Source of the DNA: Anarhynchus alexandrinus
Taxonomy: Eukaryota > Chordata > Aves > Charadriiformes > Charadriidae
Direction of reading: 5' to 3'
DNA length: 64,000 nucleotides
Assembly: GCA_008711295.1 (NCBI GenBank)
Contig: VUYV01000156.1
Location: 720,174-784,173, forward strand
Of the stretch, positions 33,604 through 45,300 are shown in pieces. The position numbers and the translations under genes were made by a program. Position 1 is the first letter of the stretch. Each line of letters begins with the position of its first letter. Under the pieces are notes generated by a model. That model had not been told where the DNA came from. It searched no databases and saw only the letters and a program-made list of their open reading frames with translations.

Positions 33604-36600
33604 CTGCATATAATGGGGGGAAGTAATTTGCAGGCCTTGTTTGTGGGTGAAACGCATTTACGAGGATGAAACCTAAAAGAATATTAACAGGAGTTGAAGC
33701 TGACCACAAAAGCAAATGTTTGATGACATAAGCAAACAAAACAGCACTTTCTGAGGCCTGCTGGGAATACCGACCTTCCGCACAAACGCGCTCTTAGCCT
33801 GACTTCAGCCTTACCCAGTAATTCATGTTGTTCCTGCTGAATGTCATCCTCCCTTGGCAGAAATCAGGATTTTGCTTTTATTCTCTATTTCAACTGCCAA
33901 AAGGATTGGATTTTCTGAAAATACCCACCCACTAATGAGCCAGGTGGAACCCCTCATGCAGAATGCTAGCTGGAAATAAAAGATGACTCACTCAGGAGAG
34001 TGAGGATGCACAGCATCTGGTACCAAAAAATGATGAGTCACCAACATTTCAAAGCATTTTTCCTTCGGTTAGGGTTTGTTCTAGCTAGGTCTCATGAGAC
34101 TCAACACAAATTAGACCCTCTGTGAAACTTGGAAGGGAAAAGAGTTTACTCTGAAACTGTCAATGAGAGGGTTGCGGAGAATGAAATTAGGGAAGAATGA
34201 GATGTAATGAGGGAGTTGTACAGGTCAGAGGAAATGCCTAACGTGCTCTTTCAGCCTGTGTGCTCTTGGTGGATCTCTCTCTGAGGAGGACACACCAGCA
34301 ACGATGTACGAAGAGGCAAAACCCAGGCCAAGAGTCTGGTTTTGACGAAGTTTATCTTGACAGAGAAGTAGTTGCCCTTCATTGTCTGTAGAATGATGGT
34401 GATTGCCCCCAAAAATCACAGTGCAGAAATTTTTGGAGATCTTTTCAGAGCTGAAAACCCTGAAAATGGGTGAGGATTGATCATAATGGCCGTGCAGGGA
34501 AAGTTATGGTCGCAGTTGATGTTTGGAGGGATCTCTCTTTGCTGGGAAGAATCACAGATTCTTCCTCTGAAAGCATTTGGCACTGCCGAGGAGAAGTGCG
34601 TTTTGTTGGGCAGGAGGGGTGGTGGGCACTGTGTCCATCAGTGCTGCGTGAGGGGAAAGAGCAGCAGAACAAGCGGGCTGGTAATCCAGACTCAAACTAG
34701 ACATTTTTAAAGGGCGAAATACTGAAACTGCTTTCTAGAAAGAACCTTTTCTTTGAACAGAGTGCAGACACGCTGCCGGACAGACACGGGTCAGGGATGT
34801 TACTGCTCGTGAATGGTGACTCTGGTTTTTGTAGCTTAATCCTGTTTGGTTACTTTTTACAGGTGACACTCAAACACTGTCATGAAAACTGTAGGATTGA
34901 CAGCTGTGGAAGCAGACAATTACATGTAATTTTTTTCACAAGTCATTCCCTCCAGACCGAGCTTTGTCGCACAAATTCAAGGAAATTTGGAGGATGACTC
35001 CTCTGCCCCACAGCTGTCACAGTACATTTCCATCTCGGTTACGGACAGTTGCATTTTGCTGTTGAATCCTATTTTTACATAAATGAACAAGTTTTCCTGA
35101 ATGATTATCTCAATCAATTAATTGTCCTGCTACATCAAGAATGTCATCTTAGATTTATGTTGTCCATTACAGGGACACGCCAGTGTATTTAACATGGAAT
35201 TTTTGGTTTGCTATAAATGTTAAAGCCTGTGTGGGGCCAGTTTGAATTACTGAAGCTAATTGCCTGTAGTGCTTTATAATTTCTTACCCTTTTAACTATC
35301 TTACCTTGTAACATGGGTTAGAATATTTAAATTATTAAAATAACGGGTATTAAAATATAAGGTGTAAAGTTTTCACTCTAGTACTGAGATGCCAGTACAA
35401 CCAAAAGGGTAGATGAAAATATTTCTCTTCTTTAGTGCATGTCTAGGTCTCAGGGAAGCGCTAACAAGTGATGATAGTTATGCAATTGTACTGGCAATAG
35501 CAATTAGAGATTTACAAGTGCTTGTAAATGCTGCTATTTATAGGATGGGCACTTTATTTAACGAAACGCTAATCTTTCTCTGCAGTGGGAGAAAATGTCA
35601 GAGTGGAGTATTTCATCCTTGTGACGGGACTGGACTATAATATCCAAAAGAACAGTACTTTGTCTTTTTTAAAAAAAAACCCAGACAACTGGAGACTTCA
35701 AATAGGCTTGTGCATGGGGAATTGAGAAAGAATATTTTAAATTTTGCAGTGCTTTGGAATATTAGTATTAAAGATCTATGGGTCTTCACAGGTTATAAGA
35801 TACCTGTCTTGTGAGATTTGGGATATGTATTTTTAGCTTTCAACGTGTTAACTTTGATTATTGAGGAGCAGAACAAGTGCCTTGTTCTACTGAACTTCTC
35901 ACTGTGAATTCTGGGAAAAGGTAATTTAAATGCATTTTATTGCTTGTTCTTACTTTGTGAATAAATTTGTCCAGGAATATTTTTAAAAATTAGAGCAAGT
36001 ATGACAGTATTTTTTTTTTAATCTTTTTCTTTGAGACACCCTGTATGTCCTCTTAAATACAACTGATGGATTCCATGTCAGTGAATGACGGTACTAATAA
36101 CGTGAATCAGGCTTAAATCCAAGAATAGAAAAAGCCTTTTTTTACTGAATTATTTGCATGATCTACGTAGTTATAAAAGTTTCGAAAGAGAGTTTTTTTC
36201 CCTTCATGTTATCTTGACTGTGCTATAGTAAGTCTTTATGTTCACGACAGTATTCACACACATGGTTAAGTTATTCTTTTTTACATACGTGCGCAGTGAG
36301 TGATTGGATTAAATAAGAATTAGCAGAGCAGATCCTATCAGCAACTCTGCAAGTGTGGTCAGACGCAGCGGCAGGATGATTGCTTAGGATAACTGACATG
36401 AACTGCTGCAGGCTGATGCCAATAGATGGTTAGTGAGGACAGGAAGAAAAGGAGAAACCCTTTTTTTTTTTTTTTTTTTAAGGGCTGAAACATTTCAGAC
36501 ACTGAGGAAGCCTTTTGTAGAAGGAAGGAAATAAATCTTGTATTGTTTTGTGTCTGTGCCACATGTGTGGTCACTGCATTTGTTTTCAGTAGCTCCTGTG

Positions 36601-37609
36601 GCTTTCTGTACCCACTACAACCTGCAGGACAGAGGGATATCCAGTCATTGGCAAAGCTGTGTGGTCAGAAGCTGCCGATATGTGTAGTTATACAAATCTC
36701 TTCCTGTATTTACACAATAAGGAGCATTTTTTTTTTAATATGGGTAGCAGATTTGCTGGTAAAGTTGTGTCTAAAGAAGGAAAACCTTGTGTTTATTTCG
36801 TGGTTATCTACTGGATTGTTCTTAGTATAAACAGACATGGAAATTCACTGTTGGAGCTGTGCTTTCTGGGTGTTTTCAATTTTATAAACTGGATTTTTGG
36901 GTGGGTTTTTTGTTTTGCTTGGCTTGGGTTTTTTTTAATAGCAGAGAGATCTTTCTCTGCAGAATTTTTATGCTTTCCATCCTTACAAAAGGCAGATGGA
37001 CTTGTTTATCTGCTGTGAGGTTCAGGGACAGATTATAGATTATTTTGCCTTGTGTCATTTAAAACATTCTTATTTATGAGCAAGGAAGTTGGCAATAATC
37101 ACGTGACTCATGGTGGAAAAATTATCTGCAGGCTGCTGCTCTGTCGTCCTAATAGGCTTAAAGGAATTACCAGTGATGTAAATAATAGTGCTGTGTGCTG
37201 CTGGTGGGCAAGGCAGGGCAGGCGAACGCTAAATATAAAGGGGGCGTTTTGGGCAAAGCCCTTCCCGTATGATTTTTGCAAAAATAACACTGTGAAGTGA
37301 ATAGTCCATTTTGATTTCTAATGAGCAATGTTAACAATCTTTGTAAAGATAGTTTAATTAAAAATCCAAACAACACCTCAAGACATGAAGATTTTAAGAC
37401 TCAGTTTGAGCCTGGCGTGGTGTTTGCGTGTGCATCGGTGTGACACCCTGTGGTTCAGCCTGAGCCAGGAAAAATCACAGTTGCCATTGTTTTGATGCTG
37501 AGGAAGAAGAGCAGCGAGGGAAGAGCCAGGCCTTTGCGTGCCATTCTTTCCATTAAAAGCAGGAAGAATTTCAAAAGCTATTTCAGCGCCATTTATAATT
37601 TCATTTGTG

Positions 37610-37800
37610 CACGCGGAATGCACCGCAGAACAGCCGAGCGGGGTGTGACCGAAGCTTAGGGGGCACGAAGAGAAATAGTGCCCAGAAAAGGGGACAGCGT
37701 GGCTCGGGTGCTTTGGTGAACGGCGTGGGGACACGTAAAGGACAGAGTGGCGGCACGGCCCTCTCGGTGGCCTCGGCAGCACGTGCAGCTTGGCCGGCTG
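37610..37800. promoter_or_regulatory. Small CpG-rich cluster 2.2 kb upstream of the KIAA1671 leader exon
   Basis: About 190 bases with frequent CpG (for example CACGCGGAATGCACCGC near 37,610 and GGCGGCACGGCC near 37,748) in otherwise AT-rich, CpG-poor DNA. It could be an alternative KIAA1671 promoter or an intronic enhancer. No TATA box was seen. Confidence 0.3.
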
Positions 37801-40003
37801 TCCCTGGGCAGAGACAGGTCAGGGACGGGAGTAACGTACTGTAGCTGATGAGGGATTTAAAACTGTAATAGTACAATTACAGCAGTAATACTAAATATTA
37901 ATAGCGTCTAAAATTCTCATGCAATTTAGTTTACAGTTGATTTTTTTTTAAATTGCCCATTTTGTACATTGCCAACTCGACTAGTTAGTATTTCATTAGA
38001 GAAGCACATTTATCTACACCAAGGGGTGTATTTCAAAACCAAGACACAATGTCTAGTGTATGTTATCAATGCCATGTATAATATAATTCCTCTTTACCAA
38101 ACATACAGCTTTTTGAAGTTCTAGGAGCTTTGTAATTTTCAAAATTGGGTAGTATTTTTTTCCCCCCAAATATTTTGTTCTCCTTTTTAGAATACTTGTC
38201 TATTATGGGCCACATACCTGTTGTAGAGTATCTGAGCAATAAGAATTTAAAACCTGAAAACCCACTTCGCTAGATCATGTAGAAAAAATGGGATCCTGCA
38301 AAGCTGAAGTGTAGGGTGATAAAACTAAGGAACAAATATCATCAGAATGGGTAAATCGTGGTTTAGGAATGTTGGCTGGAGAAACGAGTTGTATGCTGTT
38401 AGCAAGGATTATGTCCCGCATTGTATACTCACTGCCTTGCGTTCCGTTGAGGATCAAGTTTTATTCCATTTAAGAAGCTCTGTGCCCCCTTCTTCTTTTC
38501 CAAAGAAAAAGTGCTACAGAATGATAGGAGCAAACATATTCTCAAATACTGCAAGACAGGTGCCGTTTAAAAGCTTATTTTTTTTGCTTTGCGGTATGTC
38601 CTGTGAGCATCGCCCTTATTTCAACATTACTATTTTACTTTTGGAGCATAACTGCTCTTCACAAAACCTTTGCATCCTTGGAATGTGAGAGCGTTTTAAT
38701 CGGATTTTGCTGGTGTTTCTTAGAATAAGGAATGGGAGAGAGAGGAAGATTTCATTAAGATCTGTGAGATTGTGGGAGGGACAGATTGATGTTGATAAGC
38801 TGATTGGGTTAGTGACTATTTTGGAAAGGAGAGGTCGTGGACTCGAAGGGGACCAGCATAGCGTGTAAGTACTTGAGACAGAATTTCAAGTGGATTGAAA
38901 GATGAAAGGGAACGGGCAAGGTGAAGAGAGTTCATTAGCCTGCCAGAGAGAGGAAGGCAGAAACGCAAGGGACAAAAATAAATCTCTGCAATTTCTGGTG
39001 CCAGTGTGGTGTTAGTCTGTTCAAAGGAAGCTGAAGGTGAAACAACCATTTCTGCGGACTGCAGACTCAGGAAGGCAATATTCTGGATGCAGAGTGCTCC
39101 ATATTCCACAGAATCTACAAACAGGCGTATTTATAGGGTAAATACATGCCAAAATAGATCGGGTGAGAGGATTCCGAAGACTGACCCTTCAAAGGCTGCC
39201 CAAAAGTAGACAAGAGGGTGGCAACACAAAATTAAGCCTCTGAGTAAATGACTCAAATACAGTATGAATTTCCTAAAAATTAAGGTTATGACAGCTTTTA
39301 AAGGAAAAAAAAAATGCAGCTAACCTTACATAACCACCTGCATCTGCTATAAAGATGAAATATACTTTTTATTAAGAAAAATTCAGGTTACTTCTTGTTG
39401 CTGGAGTTCTAATTGCTGCTGGTTTTCCCTCATCTCTGCAGTAAGAATATAATTAAAGCCAAAGCTAATCTGCCTTTGTTGGCGAGATATTGGAAAAACT
39501 GCTTTGTCATGGTAAAAGTCATATTTTGATTGAAAGTCAGCCGTTTGAAGGTCAGCTTCTCAGGTAGCGTTTCACATACTGTTGTCACAGAAAGGAGATT
39601 TACAATAGAAAGTAAATTACAGTAATTGAGATTACAGTAATACGGAGCTCGGTGTTTAACCAGTGATTGACAACACTTGAATTTGCAAACAGGACTCATT
39701 GAAATGTGGTTTTAACTGTGTTCAAATTTGGTCTGTCTACTGTGCAGACCAAGTTATTTGCCCTTCACCTTTTTGTTCCACCTTTCAGGCTTCAGGTGAT
39801 AATTTCTTGTTGATTCTTTAATAACTGTCTGAAAAATAAACATTCTTTTGGTTTATACAGTTAAATCAGCTGGCTTTGTACTTCAGCGTAGGAGCCAGCT
39901 TTTTTCCTTAAAATGCTCAGGGTTTTTGTCTCGTGTGGTATTACCTGTGTGGATCTGGGTATGTGCCATGCCTGACTCTGAACGCTCTTTTGTTTATTTG
40001 CAG

Positions 40004-40139
40004 GAGAGATCTGCTCAGTGTTGCTGAAGTGATCGCTCTCCCCTGTTCTTAATGTGATCTTGGCGATCCAGATCTTGTTTTCACTATGAGAAGCAAATCA
40101 GGTTGTATGGATTGGTTGCAGCAGAAAATGCAAATTATG
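40004..40139 (+). other. KIAA1671: Probable KIAA1671 5' untranslated (leader) exon
   Basis: A strong acceptor (TCTTTTGTTTATTTGCAG ending at 40,003) and a good donor (ATG then GTATGT at 40,140) delimit a 136-base exon just before the first coding exon. It contains the short upstream frame ATG TGA at about 40,051-40,056 and an ATG at 40,086. After splicing to 40,679 that second frame stops at TAA 40,721-40,723, 9 bases before the main ATG. The leader is therefore noncoding for KIAA1671, and the exon is inferred from splice signals alone. Confidence 0.55.
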
Positions 40140-40723
40140 GTATGTGGTAGCAAAGATTTTGGAGATTTGTAGAATATGTGTTTATTTCCATTGTTCAATT
40201 GTAGGCCTTAGCTAATAGCACTTTCCGTCGTACCAATTTTGATATTGTTGTTAGTTTGAAAGTACATACTCAATGCATCTGGCCAGCTATTTATCTTGTA
40301 AAAAGGAGTTGAAGTTTTTATGTCAACACTGAGATGCCAGCTTCAAAAAAGAAATTAATTTCTTTATTTATAAGTATCTCAGCCCTTGAAACTGACTTAA
40401 CTAATGGGAACTCAGTGCTGTGCAGATGCTCATGTAGATTTTGTGATGTATTCTCTGGTTGTTAGGCCTAATCAATGAGTAATGGTGTTTCTTGCTGTTT
40501 TTTAGAGGAGGAGGAACAGTATGTCTTTCATTATGTGATACACTCTGTAAACAGCATATCTGAAAGGCACCTTAATCTGAGTTTAGCTACCTTATGAATT
40601 TAAATTAGAATGATGTTATTTGATGTTCATGCTGACTCTACATCAATACTTGCATTTTCTTTCTTTTTTTTTTTGCAGATTCTTTTTCCTTGTTGGATTT
40701 TTTCAGTTCTGTTGAATGTGTAA
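40086..40723 (+). CDS. Predicted 32-codon upstream ORF spanning the leader splice junction
   Basis: It starts at ATG 40,086 (A at -3) in the leader exon, runs 18 codons to 40,139, continues 14 codons from 40,679 and stops at 40,721-40,723. It is in a different frame from the main ORF. If the leader exon is used it should lower or regulate KIAA1671 translation; there is no evidence that the peptide has a function. Confidence 0.3.
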
Positions 40724-40731
40724 TTACAACT

Positions 40732-42338
40732 ATGGCAACAAGAGTAGAAATAAATTCTACTTTGGCGTCTTTGACGACAGTACCTGACTTAAATGAAATC
40801 AGAAATGAGGATAAATCACAGCGTGTGTATGTAAGTGTGCTTTCAGATGCAAGTAACAAGACAAAGGAGGCCTCAGCATCACTAACTCTTGAAGAGAAGA
40901 ACAAGTTTGGGAGTACTTTGAGATCTGCAACAATGCCGTCGCTAGGATCAAGGCCAAGACTTTTCCCAAAGCCTTTTTCTAAAGAGAAAGCTTCAGATAC
41001 TTTTGCAAATGTCAAACCACCTATTCCGGCTTTCAGATCAAGTAGCCTTATTAGAAAGGCCACTGAAGAAACATCCTCTGTTAAGGTATTAAGTGGAAAT
41101 GTTCCTCCGTTAGTAGATCAGAAAGTAATTGAAAATGAAAATAAGGCTGGCAGTGAAGTAGTCACAAACATGACTTTCTACACTGGTCCCAGTGCGAATA
41201 CTGTCATTCTTTTTGAGCCAGCAGGCACAGAGCAATCAAAGGTAAGCCTGGCCCAAGAAAAAAGGGCTGCTGATGACCGCAGAGTATTTAGTAGTATGCA
41301 AACAAAAGAGCTTCAGTGCAGTGCGAAGCTGGAGAAACCATCTCAGCCATCTGAGACATCCAGGAATTCTGAAGGGTCTCTTCATAGGCAAATATCGCTT
41401 TCCTCAAGTCTTAGACCAGTCTCTTGGAACTCCCTCAAAACCGGTGAAAAAAAAGATGCTTCTGAAGTTCATCCAGGGGAGAAAACCAATGATGATTCAA
41501 ATAATGTTAACAGTAAAGTTGATTTCTCTATTGATGTGCAGCAAAGGCCAAAACATAGACCAGTATCTGCTATTTTTCTGGAATCATTACGAGATCAAAA
41601 GCATCGCACCGTGGAAGCTTCTGAGGAAAAATCTCCTACAGAGAAATCCTGGGTCAGAAAACCAAGGCCTTTGTCCATGGACCTGACAGCTAGGTTTGAA
41701 CATAAAGATCTTTCTTCTTGCAAGAAGACTTGTTCATCTCACGAAAGCAAGGAGAATGTATCGCTAATTTCTTTTACTGAGGTGGGCTGTCACAGTCAGT
41801 CTGAAATGGGGCCAAAAACTGAAGAAACTGAGTTTAATAAAGGCAGTTCTTCTAAAACAAATTTGAAGTGCAGTAGTCAGGACATTGGTGTCCTAAATAA
41901 TGGAAAATACATATGGGAAACAAAACTTAAATCTAGAAGTGAACAAATTGAGACAAAACCAGAAATAACGACTAACTTGCACTGTTCTGAAAGAAGCCAT
42001 GAAACCACTAGTGAAAGCAGAACTAATAAGGGGGAAAAAAGACCGGATCAAAAGGAAACATATACGTTTCTGAGCTGTGAAAGCCCTGCAGCTTCCTCGG
42101 AAAAAGAGAATAATATCATAAGAGGTAGTGTTAAAAAACACATTAGTTTATTCACTTCAGAAAATCCCAGTACCTCAGTGGATACAGAGCTTGTGCCATC
42201 AACTGCTGAGAAGGAAAACAGATGTGTGACCATCCAACAGAGAATCAAGGAACTGACAACAGAAAATGCTGATGTTAAGCCAGGAAATCTACGCAGGTCA
42301 CTTCAATCACGACCACTTTCTGTGGACTTAACAAAGAT
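40732..42338 (+). CDS. KIAA1671: KIAA1671 first coding exon
   Basis: The exon itself starts at 40,679 after a T-rich acceptor; coding begins at ATG 40,732 because the 53 bases before it are leader. It codes for 535 residues plus two bases of codon 536. The donor is GAT then GTAGGT at 42,339. The TAG inside that donor would end the frame at once if the intron were retained. A TTG at 40,690 extends the same open frame upstream but is not a plausible start. Confidence 0.87.
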
Positions 42339-45300
42339 GTAGGTTGCAGAGAAATTCTATTTAATCCTCTTAACTTCATCTCATTCAGTAAAACTTGCTC
42401 TCAGTACAGTACAATAACTGATCATTTTGGTTCCACTAAATGTAATTATTCTTTATACTGTTATTCTTGAGCCCCTTTCCCACCTTTTCCTACCCCAAAG
42501 AAAAAATTTCATGCAATATACTCTGACAACAGCTGAAAAAGAAAATGCTATCAATATTGTGGCCTTTGCATGTTAGTGTAACTGTATATCTGTAACTAAA
42601 ATTTCATGCATTTTGAAATCTTGAGGTCAGCATTGTAGACTGCAAGCTATTTGTGAGAAAGCAGAAGAATGGTTACCACGTCTTTGACAGCAGGGTAGAG
42701 TATCGGGTTTTCAGTCAGACAGGAATCTTATTTTGCTGTGATATTAAAGCGTAAAGATCTATGATGTCTATTCTGCCTTAGCTGTGACAATGAGCAGTGT
42801 TGTTAGAGTAATATGATATTTGCTAATTTTTACATACCAAAACAAACAAAAAAAAATCTTGTCCAGTAAAAAGAGATTTAGTCCAAGATAAAATGTATTC
42901 TCTCAGTATGAAGTGGGGTAATTGATTATTCAAAATCATAACAATTTTTTTGTGACATGAATGAGATAGCTAGTACTGCAAAGTGCCCAAAGCACTGAGG
43001 CCATCCTGCAGGGCCTGGTGCTCGTCTGGATGGTTCATGTTCCGTATGGGATGGCAAAGGGATAAGGAAAGAAAGAGAATGCTTTTTGGTAGTGTAAAGG
43101 AAGTGTGCTTTGCATAATGAATGCAGCAGATGTTTGGCTGACAGGACCTGCCTTATGAACAGTGGAATGGTGGAATTTTTCAGCAAACCTTGGTCTTTTA
43201 ACATTGTGATCAAAATAAAGAAAAGAAATTTAACTGAGGCATGAGAGTATTAGTATCTCTTTCACTATGCCTTATTATGTATCTCTAAATCTTACGCTAT
43301 ACAATAAGCTGCATGACTAACCATTTATTGGGAAACAGCAGTCCTTTGGTGTAGATACAATTAAACCACCCAATACAGTTACTTACTATGAAATAGTGAT
43401 GTTTCTCCTTTAAGAAATATAATTTATTTGATGATTTCTACTAGTCTGCTTTGGTAGGAAGTGTACCTGCTAACTAACTGACTGGACTAAAAGAAGTAAC
43501 AAAGTCTTTTTGTCTTAGGTTTTCAAGTCCGACACCAAGCAGTGAAGCAAAGCCCGAGAAACCTGCTGAAACTAGGAGCGACTCTAGCAATGAAACGCAA
43601 GAAAATCCAAAAGTAAGAAAATGGCATCAGCTGATGTGGTCTCCAGCTAGGTTTGCATTTAGAAGGCAGAGAGCACTCTCCTGTGTCCCATGTGTCTTTA
43701 TCAATCTGTGGCTTTACAATGGGTATTGAGAGTATTAAGAATGACAGAATCCAAATAGGTTTACTTGTCTAAGTCTGTCTTTAGGACACAGTGATAAAGT
43801 ATGGGAGTATCATGTCTGTTGAGTTTCTAAAAGTTAAATATGCATGCTGTTAAACGCATGCAGTAGTATAAGGTGAAAAGTATTTTATATACTATTTTAA
43901 AGGGACTTTTAAGGCATGAAAACCCGTAGTGAATTGACGATGGCTGGTGTGGTTTTGTGCAGTGATTGTCCTTTATTTTCTCTAAGCATAGCGTTACTGT
44001 AGTGCATTTCGACACCTGAGTCACAATTCCTTATTAAATACATGCTGTATGTTTCGTGTCAATCTCCTAAATAACATTGCTGTGCTTTTTCAATGAATGT
44101 TATTAAAAATAACAGCTGTCAGCATGCTAGTTATATTTCCTGCAAGTAGATAATAGTAAAGAACTGGCAATAAATATTAGTTCCCACTTTCTCTTTTTAC
44201 TTCAGCTCATCCTTAACATTATTCTTAGCTGAGTAGCTCCAGCGGTGATATTTATTCAGCTCTTCATATTCCCTGCACTTACTGACCATGTCACTAGTTA
44301 GTTAGCGAAGAGCTATATTTGAAAAGGCAGTTTTGACAAAATACAGTATATTTGGTGTCTCCCAGGAGTTTAGACCTCCTCTGAAGGTACCTACATCCCT
44401 GTGGTGCTGTTCTATGCTTTGCTTCTGTACTTGAATTTCTGTAGGGCTTGCAACGTAAATGTTCATAAGGGTGTCTGTGGTAGCTGGGGTTATGAACCTT
44501 CTGAAGGTTTGCACTATTGTTGCGTGCATTGCCTTCTCTGGCGTATGATGTGGGTATAAACTCACTGCAGATTAAAATGTCTCGTGAAGTCTGAGCTCAG
44601 GAACTGAATGGCACGCATATCTCATGTATCAACACTTCATATATTTTTCTTTTTTTTTTGTATTAAAAGTAAAAATCAAGGTATGAGATAATTCTGTTGT
44701 AGTCAAGATTCAGGAGCTGGAGCCACACGTGCTTAGATTACCTTGGTCTCAGTGGGTTTTGTGTTCAGGGAACATGGGTGTGTTTAACTTGTGCAGGGTG
44801 TGTTGCACAGAGTAGGTACAAGTAAGTTTTAACATAAACTTTGTTATACATCTTTTAAATAAGCTATTTTAACTGTTGGATTTTCTTGTTCCAGAGTAAG
44901 GAGATGAAGCTTGCACATGGCATGGATGTCACTGAAGCACATGCTACTGGGAACCCTTGGAAATCACGGCAGGTTTTAAAAATTACAAATAAACCAGATC
45001 AGGTAGAGAGGAAAGGAAGCTTCCTTGGAGATGGTCAGCATTTTTCTCAGCAAAGTGAAAACTCTGTCTCATTCACAAGCAACTTGGAAAAAAAATTAAA
45101 GCCAGCCACACTTACGGAAAAGACCTACATTAAAACTGTCAGAGCCACCATGTTTGACCATAATGTTCAGAGGCATAATGTTGCTGCTGATCATCCTGGA
45201 ACTGATTCTGCACTGAAAATGAATAATGAGCTTGAGGCAAAGCACGATGTGGTGACTTCAGGGTACAACAGACGATCATGGATGGCAGAAGTGGAGGAAA

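Larger units (their letters stand above)
17351..40003 (+). other. Probable first intron of KIAA1671; no proven exon
   Basis: About 22 kb of AT-richer DNA without a coding exon I can assign. It holds a 335-base tandem duplication at 22.27-22.94 kb, a CR1 scrap at 30.8 kb, a TA microsatellite at 31.55 kb, an AATAAA signal at 28,677-28,682, an exon-like coiled-coil stretch on the minus strand at 33.44-33.60 kb and a small CpG-rich cluster at 37.61-37.80 kb. Whether the KIAA1671 transcript really begins in the 16-17 kb island is inference, so part of this could be intergenic. Confidence 0.5.

Noticed and set aside
40690..40731. TTG at 40,690 as start of the KIAA1671 first coding exon
   Set aside because: Vertebrate start is ATG; ATG 40,732 has a strong context and matches the family N terminus. 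The bases before it are leader.
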